A stretch of DNA of 7,080 nt, from contig JAKPMW010000106.1 of the NCBI GenBank assembly GCA_029548715.1, positions 1 to 7,080 of the forward strand, read 5' to 3'. The notes below the pieces were generated by a model, which saw only the letters and a program-made list of their open reading frames with translations, did no database searches and was not told the origin of the DNA. Each line of letters starts with the position of its first letter. Positions within the stretch are counted from its first letter, which is position 1. Source of the stretch: Spirochaetota bacterium. Lineage in GTDB: Bacteria > Spirochaetota > JAGLSM01 > JAKPMW01. Of the stretch, positions 1 to 5,929 are shown piece after piece. A program made the translations under genes and the position numbers.

Positions 1-77
1 TCCCCCAATGCCAGCACGTCGTGAATTTGCAGTGCGTTGTTTGTGTGTATAGGGACATTTATCCGTCATCCCGGAAA

Positions 78-116
78 TGGAGCTGACTGGAGCCCTGGAG
101 GGGCGGAAGCAGCTCC
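78..116 (-). ncRNA. tRNA-Ala acceptor-stem mimic, unit 1
   Basis: Read on the minus strand, GGAGCUG (116-110) pairs perfectly over 7 bp with CAGCUCC (85-79), followed by an A at 78 in the discriminator position. The 24 nt between the arms contain an inner hairpin: stem GCCC/GGGC (104-101 with 95-92) and loop CUCCA. The 3' arm plus discriminator is identical to the end of the real tRNA-Ala at 288-295. The fold is read from sequence alone. Whether it is transcribed, processed or functional is inference. On the opposite strand the same fold presents GGA in the loop, so the transcribed strand is not certain. Confidence 0.55.
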
Positions 117-118
117 CT

Positions 119-134
119 GCGCCATGGATGGCGC
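119..134. other. Perfect 6-bp hairpin between mimic units
   Basis: GCGCCA (119-124) and TGGCGC (129-134) form a perfect inverted repeat with a four-base loop, TGGA on plus or TCCA on minus. The loop core is the same as in the inner hairpins of the two flanking mimic units. It is not followed by a T-tract on either strand, so an intrinsic terminator is unlikely. It could be an extra domain of an array transcript or a remnant of a further unit. Confidence 0.5.
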
Positions 135-182
135 GGAAGAAATATCCTTAAAATGTACTGTTCGTTCGTGATAAGGGAGAAA

Positions 183-221
183 TGGAGCTGACTGGAAGGC
201 TGGATGCCTGAAAGCAGCTCC
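183..221 (-). ncRNA. tRNA-Ala acceptor-stem mimic, unit 2
   Basis: This has the same architecture as unit 1. On the minus strand, GGAGCUG (221-215) pairs with CAGCUCC (190-184), with an A at 183 in the discriminator position. The spacer between the arms is again 24 nt, with inner stem AGGC/GCCU (209-206 with 200-197) and loop AUCCA. Against unit 1, three of the four inner-stem pairs differ and every change is compensated, while most flanking spacer bases are identical. This supports conservation of the structure rather than chance. Function and transcription are not shown by the sequence. Confidence 0.6.
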
Positions 222-287
222 CCGTGACAGGATGTCGCCAAGTTGCAGTGCGTACTTTGTAATAAAGGGAAATTATATTGGTTAGAA

Positions 288-361
288 TGGAGCTGATGGG
301 AGTCGAACCCACGGCCTCTACGATGCGAACGTAGCGCTCTCGCCAACTGAGCTACAGCCCC
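288..361 (-). tRNA. tRNA-Ala (anticodon CGC)
   Basis: The minus strand folds into a complete 74-nt cloverleaf. The 7-bp acceptor stem GGGGCTG/CAGCTCC carries the alanine identity pair G3-U70. The D stem is GCTC/GAGC with GG in the D loop. The anticodon stem CTACG/CGTAG has loop TTCGCAT, giving anticodon CGC (325-327 on plus), which reads GCG. The variable region is 5 nt, and the T stem GTGGG/CCCAT has loop TTCGACT. The discriminator is A (288). The 3' CCA is not encoded, because the next minus-strand bases are TTC, so it must be added after transcription. The gene sits at the head of the 105-bp array and is divergent from the ABC operon. Confidence 0.97.
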
Positions 362-376
362 GAGGAATACGTTTGT

Positions 377-406
377 ATCTTACTCATCCCCCCGGGCAGG
401 TGTCAA
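377..406 (-). promoter_or_regulatory. Predicted sigma-70 promoter of tRNA-Ala
   Basis: On the minus strand a perfect -35 box TTGACA (406-401) is followed after 18 nt by TAAGAT (382-377), a 4/6 match to the -10 consensus. Transcription would start near 370, about nine bases before the mature tRNA 5' end, a typical short leader. Position and -35 quality make this the likely promoter for the tRNA and probably for the downstream array. Confidence 0.7.
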
Positions 407-485
407 CAGATTTGCGTCCGTCGGGTGTCCCCGCAAAAAGCAGGAGCTATCCCGGCGATGTCCCCCTGCGGAAGAGTTGTTCTGA

Positions 486-509
486 GGGCAGGGCGCACAT
501 GGCCCGCCT
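486..509. other. Strong hairpin in the 362-633 spacer
   Basis: GGGC-A-GGGC (486-494) pairs with GCCCGCCT (502-509), giving 8 bp with one bulged A (490), one G-T pair and a 7-nt loop. No T-tract follows, so it is not a standard terminator. The spacer otherwise holds the tRNA promoter and shows no credible gene. I found no convincing sigma-70 promoter for the ABC operon; a TATAAA at 525-530 lacks a matching -35. If the operon is transcribed from upstream of 486, this hairpin would lie in its leader. Confidence 0.35.
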
Positions 510-633
510 GAGGACTGTTCCCCATATAAAACCAAAACTGCCTGCATTGCATCAAGAGACGAGACAAGCAGCTCCACTTCGTGCTACATTCTTCTTGTAT
601 TTGATACCATCATAAGACGGGAAACAAATTCGC

Positions 634-1344
634 ATGATCCAGGTCCAATCCATCAGCAAGCGTTTTACCGTTGCCGGCCAGCCCTTTTTGGCACTCGACG
701 ATGTCTCCTTTGAGATCGCCGAAAAGGATTTTGTCTGTATCGCCGGAACGTCCGGCTCGGGGAAGACAACCCTGCTCAATATCATGGCCGGCATCCTCTC
801 CCCGACAGCGGGGGCCGTCATGTTTCGGGAAAAGAACATACACCTCATGTCTGACCGCGAGCTCTCGCGCTTTCGCGGGGATGAGCTGGGCTTTGTCTAC
901 CAGAGCTTCAACCTGATTCCCCGCCTGACTGTGGCCGAAAACGTCCGGGCCCCATTGTATTTCGGAAAAAAGACAGACCATGACGTCGGACGGCGGATCA
1001 CGGCCATTCTCGAGACGGTCGGGATTCCCGAAAAGGCCAACGAATACCCGCACCAGCTCTCCGGTGGCCAGCTCCAGCGCGCCGCGATCGCCCGGGCCCT
1101 GGTCCGCACGCCCTCGCTCCTTCTGGCTGACGAACCAACGGGTAACCTTGACGCGGCGACCGGGCTGGAGATTATCGAGCTGTTCAAAAAACTCAATGCC
1201 GAGGGAACCACGATCCTCGTTGTCAGTCACGACCAGCGCTTTTTCGAAGCTGCAGCCCGGACCCTTGTGCTGGACTTCGGCAAGCTCGTCAGGACAACAA
1301 CCGGTACGACCCGCAAGACGGCACGCACGAAAAAGGGGGCCTAA
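634..1344 (+). CDS. ABC transporter ATP-binding protein (LolD/MacB class)
   Basis: This 236-residue cytoplasmic ATPase energises the FtsX-type permease encoded next. All nucleotide-binding motifs are intact: Walker A GTSGSGKT (38-45), Q-loop Q90 in VYQSFNLIP, signature LSGGQLQR (142-149), Walker B LLLADE (162-167), D-loop NLD (171-173) and H-loop H199. The VYQSFNLIP and GNLD contexts are characteristic of the LolD/MacB/FtsE-like group. Length is normal for the family; the last ~20 residues are basic and rich in T, R and K. The ATG follows a weak Shine-Dalgarno-like GGGA (619-622). The gene opens a four-gene operon; its stop is 4 nt before the permease start, and its last codons carry the permease ribosome binding site. 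The substrate cannot be told from the ATPase. Confidence 0.95.
   Translation: MIQVQSISKRFTVAGQPFLALDDVSFEIAEKDFVCIAGTSGSGKTTLLNIMAGILSPTAGAVMFREKNIHLMSDRELSRFRGDELGFVYQSFNLIPRLTVAENVRAPLYFGKKTDHDVGRRITAILETVGIPEKANEYPHQLSGGQLQRAAIARALVRTPSLLLADEPTGNLDAATGLEIIELFKKLNAEGTTILVVSHDQRFFEAAARTLVLDFGKLVRTTTGTTRKTARTKKGA
1334..1339 (+). promoter_or_regulatory. Ribosome binding site fixing the permease start
   Basis: AGGGGG lies 9 nt before the ATG at 1349 and inside the end of the ATPase gene. It supports this start over the much longer open frame beginning at 980, whose first part only reads the ATPase gene in another frame. Confidence 0.75.
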
Positions 1345-1348
1345 GCGC

Positions 1349-2653
1349 ATGCACGGTTTTCTCTCCATCCTCGCCACCAATTTGCACCGCAACTTCATGC
1401 GCAGCTTTTTTTCCAGCATCGGGATCATCATCGGGATCGGGTCGCTCTACTTTTTCATCACCATCGGAAGCGGGATCAACGATTTTATCGTCGGGCGCGA
1501 AATGCAAAAACTCCCGATGAACATGATGCGGGTCCGGACGACCGAGCTCTCCCTCGGGGTCTTTCGCTTTGGCCAGCCGGATTTCATGCGCTCGGCGACG
1601 ATCACCGAAAAGGCCCTCGACCGCTTCCGCTCGATCAACGGGGTCCGTACCATCTATCCGGTGATGAACGTCCTCTTTCCCATTTCTGCCGTACTGTCCT
1701 TTTCGTCCATTCTGCCCGATCAAAGCTTTCGTCGCGGGTACCGGACGGACCTGATCATGTCCGGAGCCCCCGAGGAGCTTGTGCGCGAGGATATCGCACT
1801 CTCCAATGCGGCCTTTGACGGCAAGGCCTGGCCCATCCCGGTCCTGCTGTCACGCCACATCCTCGACATCTACAATTCGGGCTTTGCCGCCGGGCAAAAC
1901 CTGCCCAAGCTGTCCGAAAAGGCCCTGGTCGGTTTTCAGTTCGACCTGATCCTCGGGCAGTCAACACTGCTGCGCAGGGCAGGGGGCCCGGTCTCGTCCG
2001 TCCCCTGCCGGGTCGTGGGGTTTACCGAAAAAGCCGAAATGCTGGGGCTGGTCATGCCGCTTGAGCGGGTGCGTGAATTCAACCGGCAGTTTGTCGACGG
2101 CTGGACCGAAAACAAGTACTCCAGTGTCTACATTCTCGCTGCCAGCTCGGACAAGGTGGCGACCATCGCTGACGAGATCGAAAAGACCGGCTTTACCGTG
2201 TTTGCCGAAAAGAAACTCTCCAACCTGATCACCCTGGTCACCTTTATCCTCGGGCTCTTTTCGCTGATCATCATCATGGTGGCGGCGATCAGCATCTTCA
2301 ACGCCTTTACGGTCATCGTCAACCAGCGCCGGATGGAAATCGGGCTCTTTCGCTCGTTTGGAGCCACGCGCAACCTGATCCGGACCCTCTTTATGAGCGA
2401 AGCCGCCGTGGTAGGAAGCTGCACCGGAATCATCGGTCTTGTCCTCGGGGTCTTTCTTGTCCGCGGCGCATGGTCGCTGGCACGCAGTTTTTTGCCGGCC
2501 TTTCTCCAGTCGATGGAATCCATCTTTCCGGTCTCGCCGGGACTGCTGTTTATGCTGTTTGCGGGCTCGGTGCTGGCATCGCTTGTTGCCGCCTGGGTCC
2601 CGGCCCTGGTCGCCAGCCGGATCGAAATCAGTGATGCAGTGAGGCGGACATGA
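1349..2653 (+). CDS. FtsX/MacB-family ABC permease
   Basis: This 434-residue inner-membrane subunit is the predicted partner of the preceding ATPase. It has the family topology: a first membrane helix at about 20-42, a large extracytoplasmic domain at about 43-290 resembling the MacB periplasmic core, then helices at about 295-322, 352-371 and 398-418. After the second helix comes the conserved FtsX cytoplasmic motif (QRRMEIGLFRSFGATRNLIR, starting near 326), which typically contacts the ATPase. The C-terminus SRIEISDAVRRT is a recognisable family ending. There is no fused ATPase as in MacB itself. The start at 1349 follows a good ribosome binding site and directly precedes the first membrane helix. 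The stop overlaps the next ATG by 4 bp (ATGA). Members export lipoproteins, peptides or drugs, or transmit conformational signals across the membrane; which applies here is unknown. Confidence 0.93.
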   Translation: MHGFLSILATNLHRNFMRSFFSSIGIIIGIGSLYFFITIGSGINDFIVGREMQKLPMNMMRVRTTELSLGVFRFGQPDFMRSATITEKALDRFRSINGVRTIYPVMNVLFPISAVLSFSSILPDQSFRRGYRTDLIMSGAPEELVREDIALSNAAFDGKAWPIPVLLSRHILDIYNSGFAAGQNLPKLSEKALVGFQFDLILGQSTLLRRAGGPVSSVPCRVVGFTEKAEMLGLVMPLERVREFNRQFVDGWTENKYSSVYILAASSDKVATIADEIEKTGFTVFAEKKLSNLITLVTFILGLFSLIIIMVAAISIFNAFTVIVNQRRMEIGLFRSFGATRNLIRTLFMSEAAVVGSCTGIIGLVLGVFLVRGAWSLARSFLPAFLQSMESIFPVSPGLLFMLFAGSVLASLVAAWVPALVASRIEISDAVRRT

Positions 2654-4386
2654 CCCTGATACAACGTACATTCTGCATTCTCTTTCTGGGAGTGCTTTCC
2701 CTGCAGGGGTGCGGATCATCCGAATATGACCGGCTCAGCCGTGCGGCCCTCCTCGAATATCTTCCTGACCAGACGGATGCAGTTGTCCTGCTCCCCTCGC
2801 ATGAGCAGGCAGCACGGCATCTCTTTACAATATTTGTGCACTTTTTCGGCGAGGACGCCCTGCGGGAACTCAAGTCCAAGCTCTTTCGAAACCTGATGAA
2901 CGAGAGCGGGCTTGATCTTCTCTCTCCATCCTCGCTCTCCGACAACGGAATTGCACTTGACCAGCCGATTGCCTTTGCGGGCACCCGGCAGGGCGGGGTG
3001 TATGCCTCAATCCCCCTTGTAAGCCCCGAAAAGGCCGAACGCTTTGCCGCGGGTTTTTCGGCAGCCTTTTCAAATCACGCCTCACGCCGGCTATCAGTCA
3101 GTCCCAACGTACGCTGTTTCCTCAGCCAAAACCGCCTGCACATCCTCGCCGGTGGCCTGGCCGCCGGGACCAACCAGTCGGCATGGACCAATCTGTCAGC
3201 CCGGGTTGAACAGGCTCCCCGTTCCCTTGTGGCCATTGTCTCTGCCAACAACGCACTTGTCACCGGCGGACTGCTGCCTGTATACGCCCAGCCCGGCCGT
3301 TCGCTGATAACGCTTACCCGGGAGGGCGACCGTCTGCAGGCCGAAGTCAGCGGTCCCGCAATCACACTGGACCTCCTGGCGCCTGTCCGGTATTCCATGC
3401 CCCTGGCCCTGCCAGCGGGCTGGGCTCAGGGCGGGCAGGGGATCAATCCCTGTTTTTCCCGTTCGGATCTGGCGGGGGTCTCCCTCGTGCTGCATCTGCA
3501 AGCCATCTGGGACCAGACGCTCCGGCCGTTTGTCCTTGAGCAGATCAGACGCAGCACAAAAGCGCTTGACAATCCCCTGACCCGGCTGCTTGCGGGCGGC
3601 AAACCCCTTGAAGAACGCATCCTCGGCATGCTGGATGTTGAAAACGCCATCCTCGGAAATCTGACAGGCCGTGTCGGGTTTGTTCTCCGCTCGCTGAAAA
3701 ACTTTTCGCTCCTCTCGCTTTCCCCTTCACGACTGCAGGATTCAATGGATGGGGTACTCGTTTTCGAAACGCCCCGGGCAGCATCCGCCCAGGCCATCAT
3801 GAAGCACATCGCCGGATTTTCGGCACTTCCGACCGGAAACCAGCTTGAAATCAGCCAGTCTGTCGAGGCAGGCGTCTCCATCGTCTCCTTTTCGGCCCCA
3901 CGCTTCCGCATGCCTGATATTCACGTTGCATCCGCAGGACGATTCATCCTCGTGGGCATCTCAAAAACCGGACTGGCGTCGTTCGCTGTTCAGGGTGAGA
4001 GACGCAGCAGCAGCGAGTCGATTTTTGGCGCACAGGCAGCCGGGCTCCTTGCGGCAGCCCAGCATGACACAAGTCTCTTCCTGTCCCCGGCAGCGCTCTT
4101 TGGCGCAGTGACCGGGACACTGGACGCAGGGACGCAGCGCAATCTCGAACCCTTTGCCGCACAGATCCGCAAGGCCAGTGCGCTTTCCCTCATTCAGTTC
4201 CGGACAGCCACGGGAACCCGAATCCTGGGACAATGCATTCTCTCCGCGAAACCATCCGAGCAGGACCCCTTTGAGGACGCCACCCGAAAGAGTGATCCGC
4301 TCCTCTGGATCCTGGGGCTGATCCTGCTGGCTGTCTTTTTGGGTCCGCTGGGGCTGGGGATTGTACGACGGTACCGGCAGCGATGA
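2650..4386 (+). CDS. Predicted lipoprotein with C-terminal membrane helix, unknown function
   Basis: I do not recognise a named family in this 578-residue protein. The N-terminus is a lipoprotein-type signal with a hydrophobic core (about 8-18) and a relaxed lipobox L18-Q19-G20-C21; glutamine before the glycine is unusual outside spirochaetes. The body alternates hydrophobic strands and helices, and segments around 30-120 and 360-420 loosely recall DUF3352-type periplasmic proteins (weak impression). A second membrane helix at about 550-572 is followed by the basic tail RRYRQR. The protein therefore seems held at both ends, lipid at the N-terminus and helix at the C-terminus, with the bulk outside the cytoplasm. 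GAGG lies 5 nt before the ATG, and the ATG overlaps the permease stop, indicating translational coupling. A role as extracytoplasmic partner of the transporter is inferred from context only. Confidence 0.85.
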   Translation: MTLIQRTFCILFLGVLSLQGCGSSEYDRLSRAALLEYLPDQTDAVVLLPSHEQAARHLFTIFVHFFGEDALRELKSKLFRNLMNESGLDLLSPSSLSDNGIALDQPIAFAGTRQGGVYASIPLVSPEKAERFAAGFSAAFSNHASRRLSVSPNVRCFLSQNRLHILAGGLAAGTNQSAWTNLSARVEQAPRSLVAIVSANNALVTGGLLPVYAQPGRSLITLTREGDRLQAEVSGPAITLDLLAPVRYSMPLALPAGWAQGGQGINPCFSRSDLAGVSLVLHLQAIWDQTLRPFVLEQIRRSTKALDNPLTRLLAGGKPLEERILGMLDVENAILGNLTGRVGFVLRSLKNFSLLSLSPSRLQDSMDGVLVFETPRAASAQAIMKHIAGFSALPTGNQLEISQSVEAGVSIVSFSAPRFRMPDIHVASAGRFILVGISKTGLASFAVQGERRSSSESIFGAQAAGLLAAAQHDTSLFLSPAALFGAVTGTLDAGTQRNLEPFAAQIRKASALSLIQFRTATGTRILGQCILSAKPSEQDPFEDATRKSDPLLWILGLILLAVFLGPLGLGIVRRYRQR

Positions 4387-5645
4387 GGTGGTGTGTGCAG
4401 AGAGGGGCGGCACTGGTGTTTCTGGCGATGGCATTGCCGCTCGCTGCCGACCCCCTGCAAAACTACAATCTCTACAGCAACACGCCCCGTGTCCGGATTG
4501 TCAACACCGTGCGCCAGCTTGACTCCCTCTGGGAGTCCGATGAGCAATACCGGGTGATCTCACAGTTCAGCAACGACTTCGGCCTGCAGGGAAGTTCCTT
4601 TTTTCTCCCGGCCAGCTCATCCAACCGGCTGGTCGCCTCCCGGGGATCGCTGACCCGTATTTTCACCAATGTCTCCCGGGTCTGCCGTCTTGATCTGGCC
4701 TTTTCCCGGCGGGGCCTGAACCTGGTCAGCCTTGTGTTTGCAACACCCATCGAGCTCCCGCTCTGGGCCGGAAGCATCGAGTTTTGGGGCCACGGTCACG
4801 GGATCCGTCATGGATACCGCGTCATCTACCGGGATGAAGCCGGGCAGCACCATAGCCTTGATTTCGGAACCACGAGCCACTACGGGTGGCGGCGCTTTTC
4901 GGCTGCCATCCCCCTGCGGGCCGACCTCAACCGTCCGTTTTCCGAACGATACAGAAAACTCTTTCTTACCTCTCTCGTGGTCCTTGACGATCACGCCTCG
5001 CGCTCCGCAACAACTGTGCTCCATCTGGCGAATCTGGCTGTCAGCCGTATTCGCAGAACGCTGGCAAACCAGAAAGAGTTTTGGCAGTTCAGGCGCCTGT
5101 TTTCATTTGACCCCTTTTCACTCCCGGCGATTGCCACCCGCTTTCATGGCTACACAAACATCCGTGTCCGAGCGGTCCGGATCAGCCCGCCTGAACTGGC
5201 GCAGGCCCCGCATCCCCTGAAGTCAGGCCTGGTCCTTCAGGCTGACTGGTTATCCCAGGGAATGCACCGTACCATCCTCAGGTTCAGGACACCGCTTGAG
5301 GCCCGTGTCTGCCGGCATGTCATCCTGACTGTTCGGGGAAGCCAGCGACACGAACGCCTCTGGATCCTGGTGCAAAACACTCTTGGGGAGCATTTTCTCC
5401 TCCGGGCAGGGATTGTGGACTTTGAGGGCTGGCACAAGATCTCGCTTGAGATTCCGCACTGGATCATCCAGAAATCCGCCAATGTGACTGAAAAACGTGG
5501 TTTGTATATCCGGGACATCCTCATCGAACCAGCCGAACCGATCATCGCCAGAGATGGACTGGATCTGGCCTTTGGCTCGGTCTCGGTCGTCGAAGACACC
5601 GAGGATTTTTTGGCCCCGGCCCTCGAAATTCTGGAAAAATGGTAG
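4383..5645 (+). CDS. Secreted protein with two FlaA-like modules
   Basis: This 420-residue protein has a signal peptide (basic start, hydrophobic core about 8-20, cleavage near A22). Residues 100-180 follow the pattern of FlaA, the sheath protein of spirochaetal periplasmic flagella: FSRRGLNLVSLVF, then IEFWGHGHG, a strand with RDEAGQHHSLDFG, and GWRRFSAAIP (169-178). A second copy of the pattern lies at about 310-415, with LWILVQNTLGEHFLLRAG, DFEGWHKISLEIP (347-358) and a final strand GLDLAFGSVSVVED. Canonical FlaA proteins are, as I recall, shorter with one such module, so this looks like a duplicated form. FlaA modules resemble carbohydrate-binding beta-sandwiches, so glycan binding is an alternative role. 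The ATG overlaps the lipoprotein stop (ATGA) with no clear ribosome binding site, suggesting coupled translation. It is the last gene of the operon. A true flagellar role is not shown. Confidence 0.8.
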   Translation: MRWCVQRGAALVFLAMALPLAADPLQNYNLYSNTPRVRIVNTVRQLDSLWESDEQYRVISQFSNDFGLQGSSFFLPASSSNRLVASRGSLTRIFTNVSRVCRLDLAFSRRGLNLVSLVFATPIELPLWAGSIEFWGHGHGIRHGYRVIYRDEAGQHHSLDFGTTSHYGWRRFSAAIPLRADLNRPFSERYRKLFLTSLVVLDDHASRSATTVLHLANLAVSRIRRTLANQKEFWQFRRLFSFDPFSLPAIATRFHGYTNIRVRAVRISPPELAQAPHPLKSGLVLQADWLSQGMHRTILRFRTPLEARVCRHVILTVRGSQRHERLWILVQNTLGEHFLLRAGIVDFEGWHKISLEIPHWIIQKSANVTEKRGLYIRDILIEPAEPIIARDGLDLAFGSVSVVEDTEDFLAPALEILEKW

Positions 5646-5713
5646 TCCAGCGCCTGTGATACAGGACTGACAGCGTGCATCCGGCGCTGGACAACTGGCT
5701 GGCATCCAGCCGG
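5645..5713 (+). other. Hairpin pair at the 3' end of the operon
   Basis: A perfect 10-bp inverted repeat, GTCCAGCGCC (5645-5654) and GGCGCTGGAC (5683-5692), starts at the last base of the stop codon of the double-FlaA gene. Its 28-nt interior contains a second option, CCTGT/ACAGG (5653-5665). A separate hairpin follows at once: GGCTGG (5697-5702), loop CAT, CCAGCC (5706-5711), extendable to 5695-5713. Neither has a T-tract. A further 6-bp hairpin, ATTCAG/CTGAAT, lies at 5735-5754. Likely roles are mRNA 3'-end protection or a structured 3'-UTR RNA; this is inference. Confidence 0.6.
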
Positions 5714-5801
5714 GCAGACAGGATCAGGCAGGATATTCAGGGACTTATCTGAATGGAGTGAAAAGTAAATTGGAAAGAATTTAATCCGGGATTGTTCCGG
5801 C

Positions 5802-5834
5802 AAAAAAACTGGGCCAGGCGGGGCACCAGTTTTT
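5802..5834 (+). terminator. Intrinsic terminator of the four-gene operon
   Basis: AAAAACTGG (5804-5812) and CCAGTTTTT (5826-5834) form a perfect 9-bp stem. Three further inner pairs (5813-5815 with 5822-5824) form if A5825 bulges. The stem ends in a run of five T, and the opposite strand has a run of seven T, so it could work in both directions. It lies about 160 nt after the last stop codon, leaving a long structured 3' UTR. Confidence 0.8.
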
Positions 5835-5862
5835 CGCTCACCCACCCATTGCGTCATCCTGC

Positions 5863-5891
5863 TTGATCGCATGGCTTCTCCGTGATAGACT
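5863..5891 (+). promoter_or_regulatory. Predicted sigma-70 promoter of the CHASE2 sensor gene
   Basis: TTGATC (5863-5868) and TAGACT (5886-5891) each match the consensus at 4 of 6 positions and are separated by 17 nt. They sit just after the terminator and about 40 nt before the ATG at 5930, which would give a short leader of roughly 30 nt. Confidence 0.5.
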
Positions 5892-5929
5892 GGCCAGGTT
5901 GTACACTCCATCAGGACGGGGCATAGAGC

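Larger units (their letters stand above)
1..287 (-). repeat. Degenerate ~105-bp tandem array downstream of tRNA-Ala
   Basis: Three occurrences of the tRNA 3'-end sequence (plus strand TGGAGCTGA) start at 78, 183 and 288, exactly 105 bp apart. The last is the real 3' end of the tRNA gene. The word TTGCAGTGCGT recurs at 27-37 and 243-253, followed each time by a similar T-rich stretch and a GGGA (near 52 and 268). The middle unit keeps only part of this spacer, from GTACT at 155 onward. The array lies downstream of the tRNA in its direction of transcription, and I see no intrinsic terminator between the tRNA and the left edge, so co-transcription is plausible. From memory, the E. coli tyrT locus has a comparable layout, with repeats that each carry the tRNA 3' end. 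No credible protein gene is present; an open frame at 59-346 on the minus strand only reads through the tRNA and the repeats. Confidence 0.8.

Noticed and set aside
59..346. 95-codon open frame on the minus strand
   Set aside because: It runs through the tRNA gene and the tandem repeats, has no ribosome binding site of note and no recognisable protein features.
78..361. Integration (att) site duplication at the tRNA 3' end
   Set aside because: Repeated tRNA 3' ends often mark integrated elements, but the exact 105-bp spacing leaves no room for cargo and no integrase gene is visible. An element further left cannot be excluded.
569..576. CAGCTCCA matching the tRNA 3' end on the plus strand
   Set aside because: It is a lone 8-base match with no paired GGAGCTG arm and no surrounding repeat sequence, so chance is likely.
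980..1348. N-terminal extension of the permease to the start at 980
   Set aside because: This part only reads the ATPase gene in another frame. The ATG at 1349 has a good ribosome binding site and directly precedes the first membrane helix.
610..1431. 273-codon minus-strand open frame opposite the ATPase gene
   Set aside because: It is antisense to a gene with all ABC motifs intact and is explained by GC-rich codon positions.
5757..5785. Promoter with TTTAAT at 5780-5785
   Set aside because: There is no acceptable -35 at proper spacing, and it would lie upstream of the intrinsic terminator at 5802-5834.
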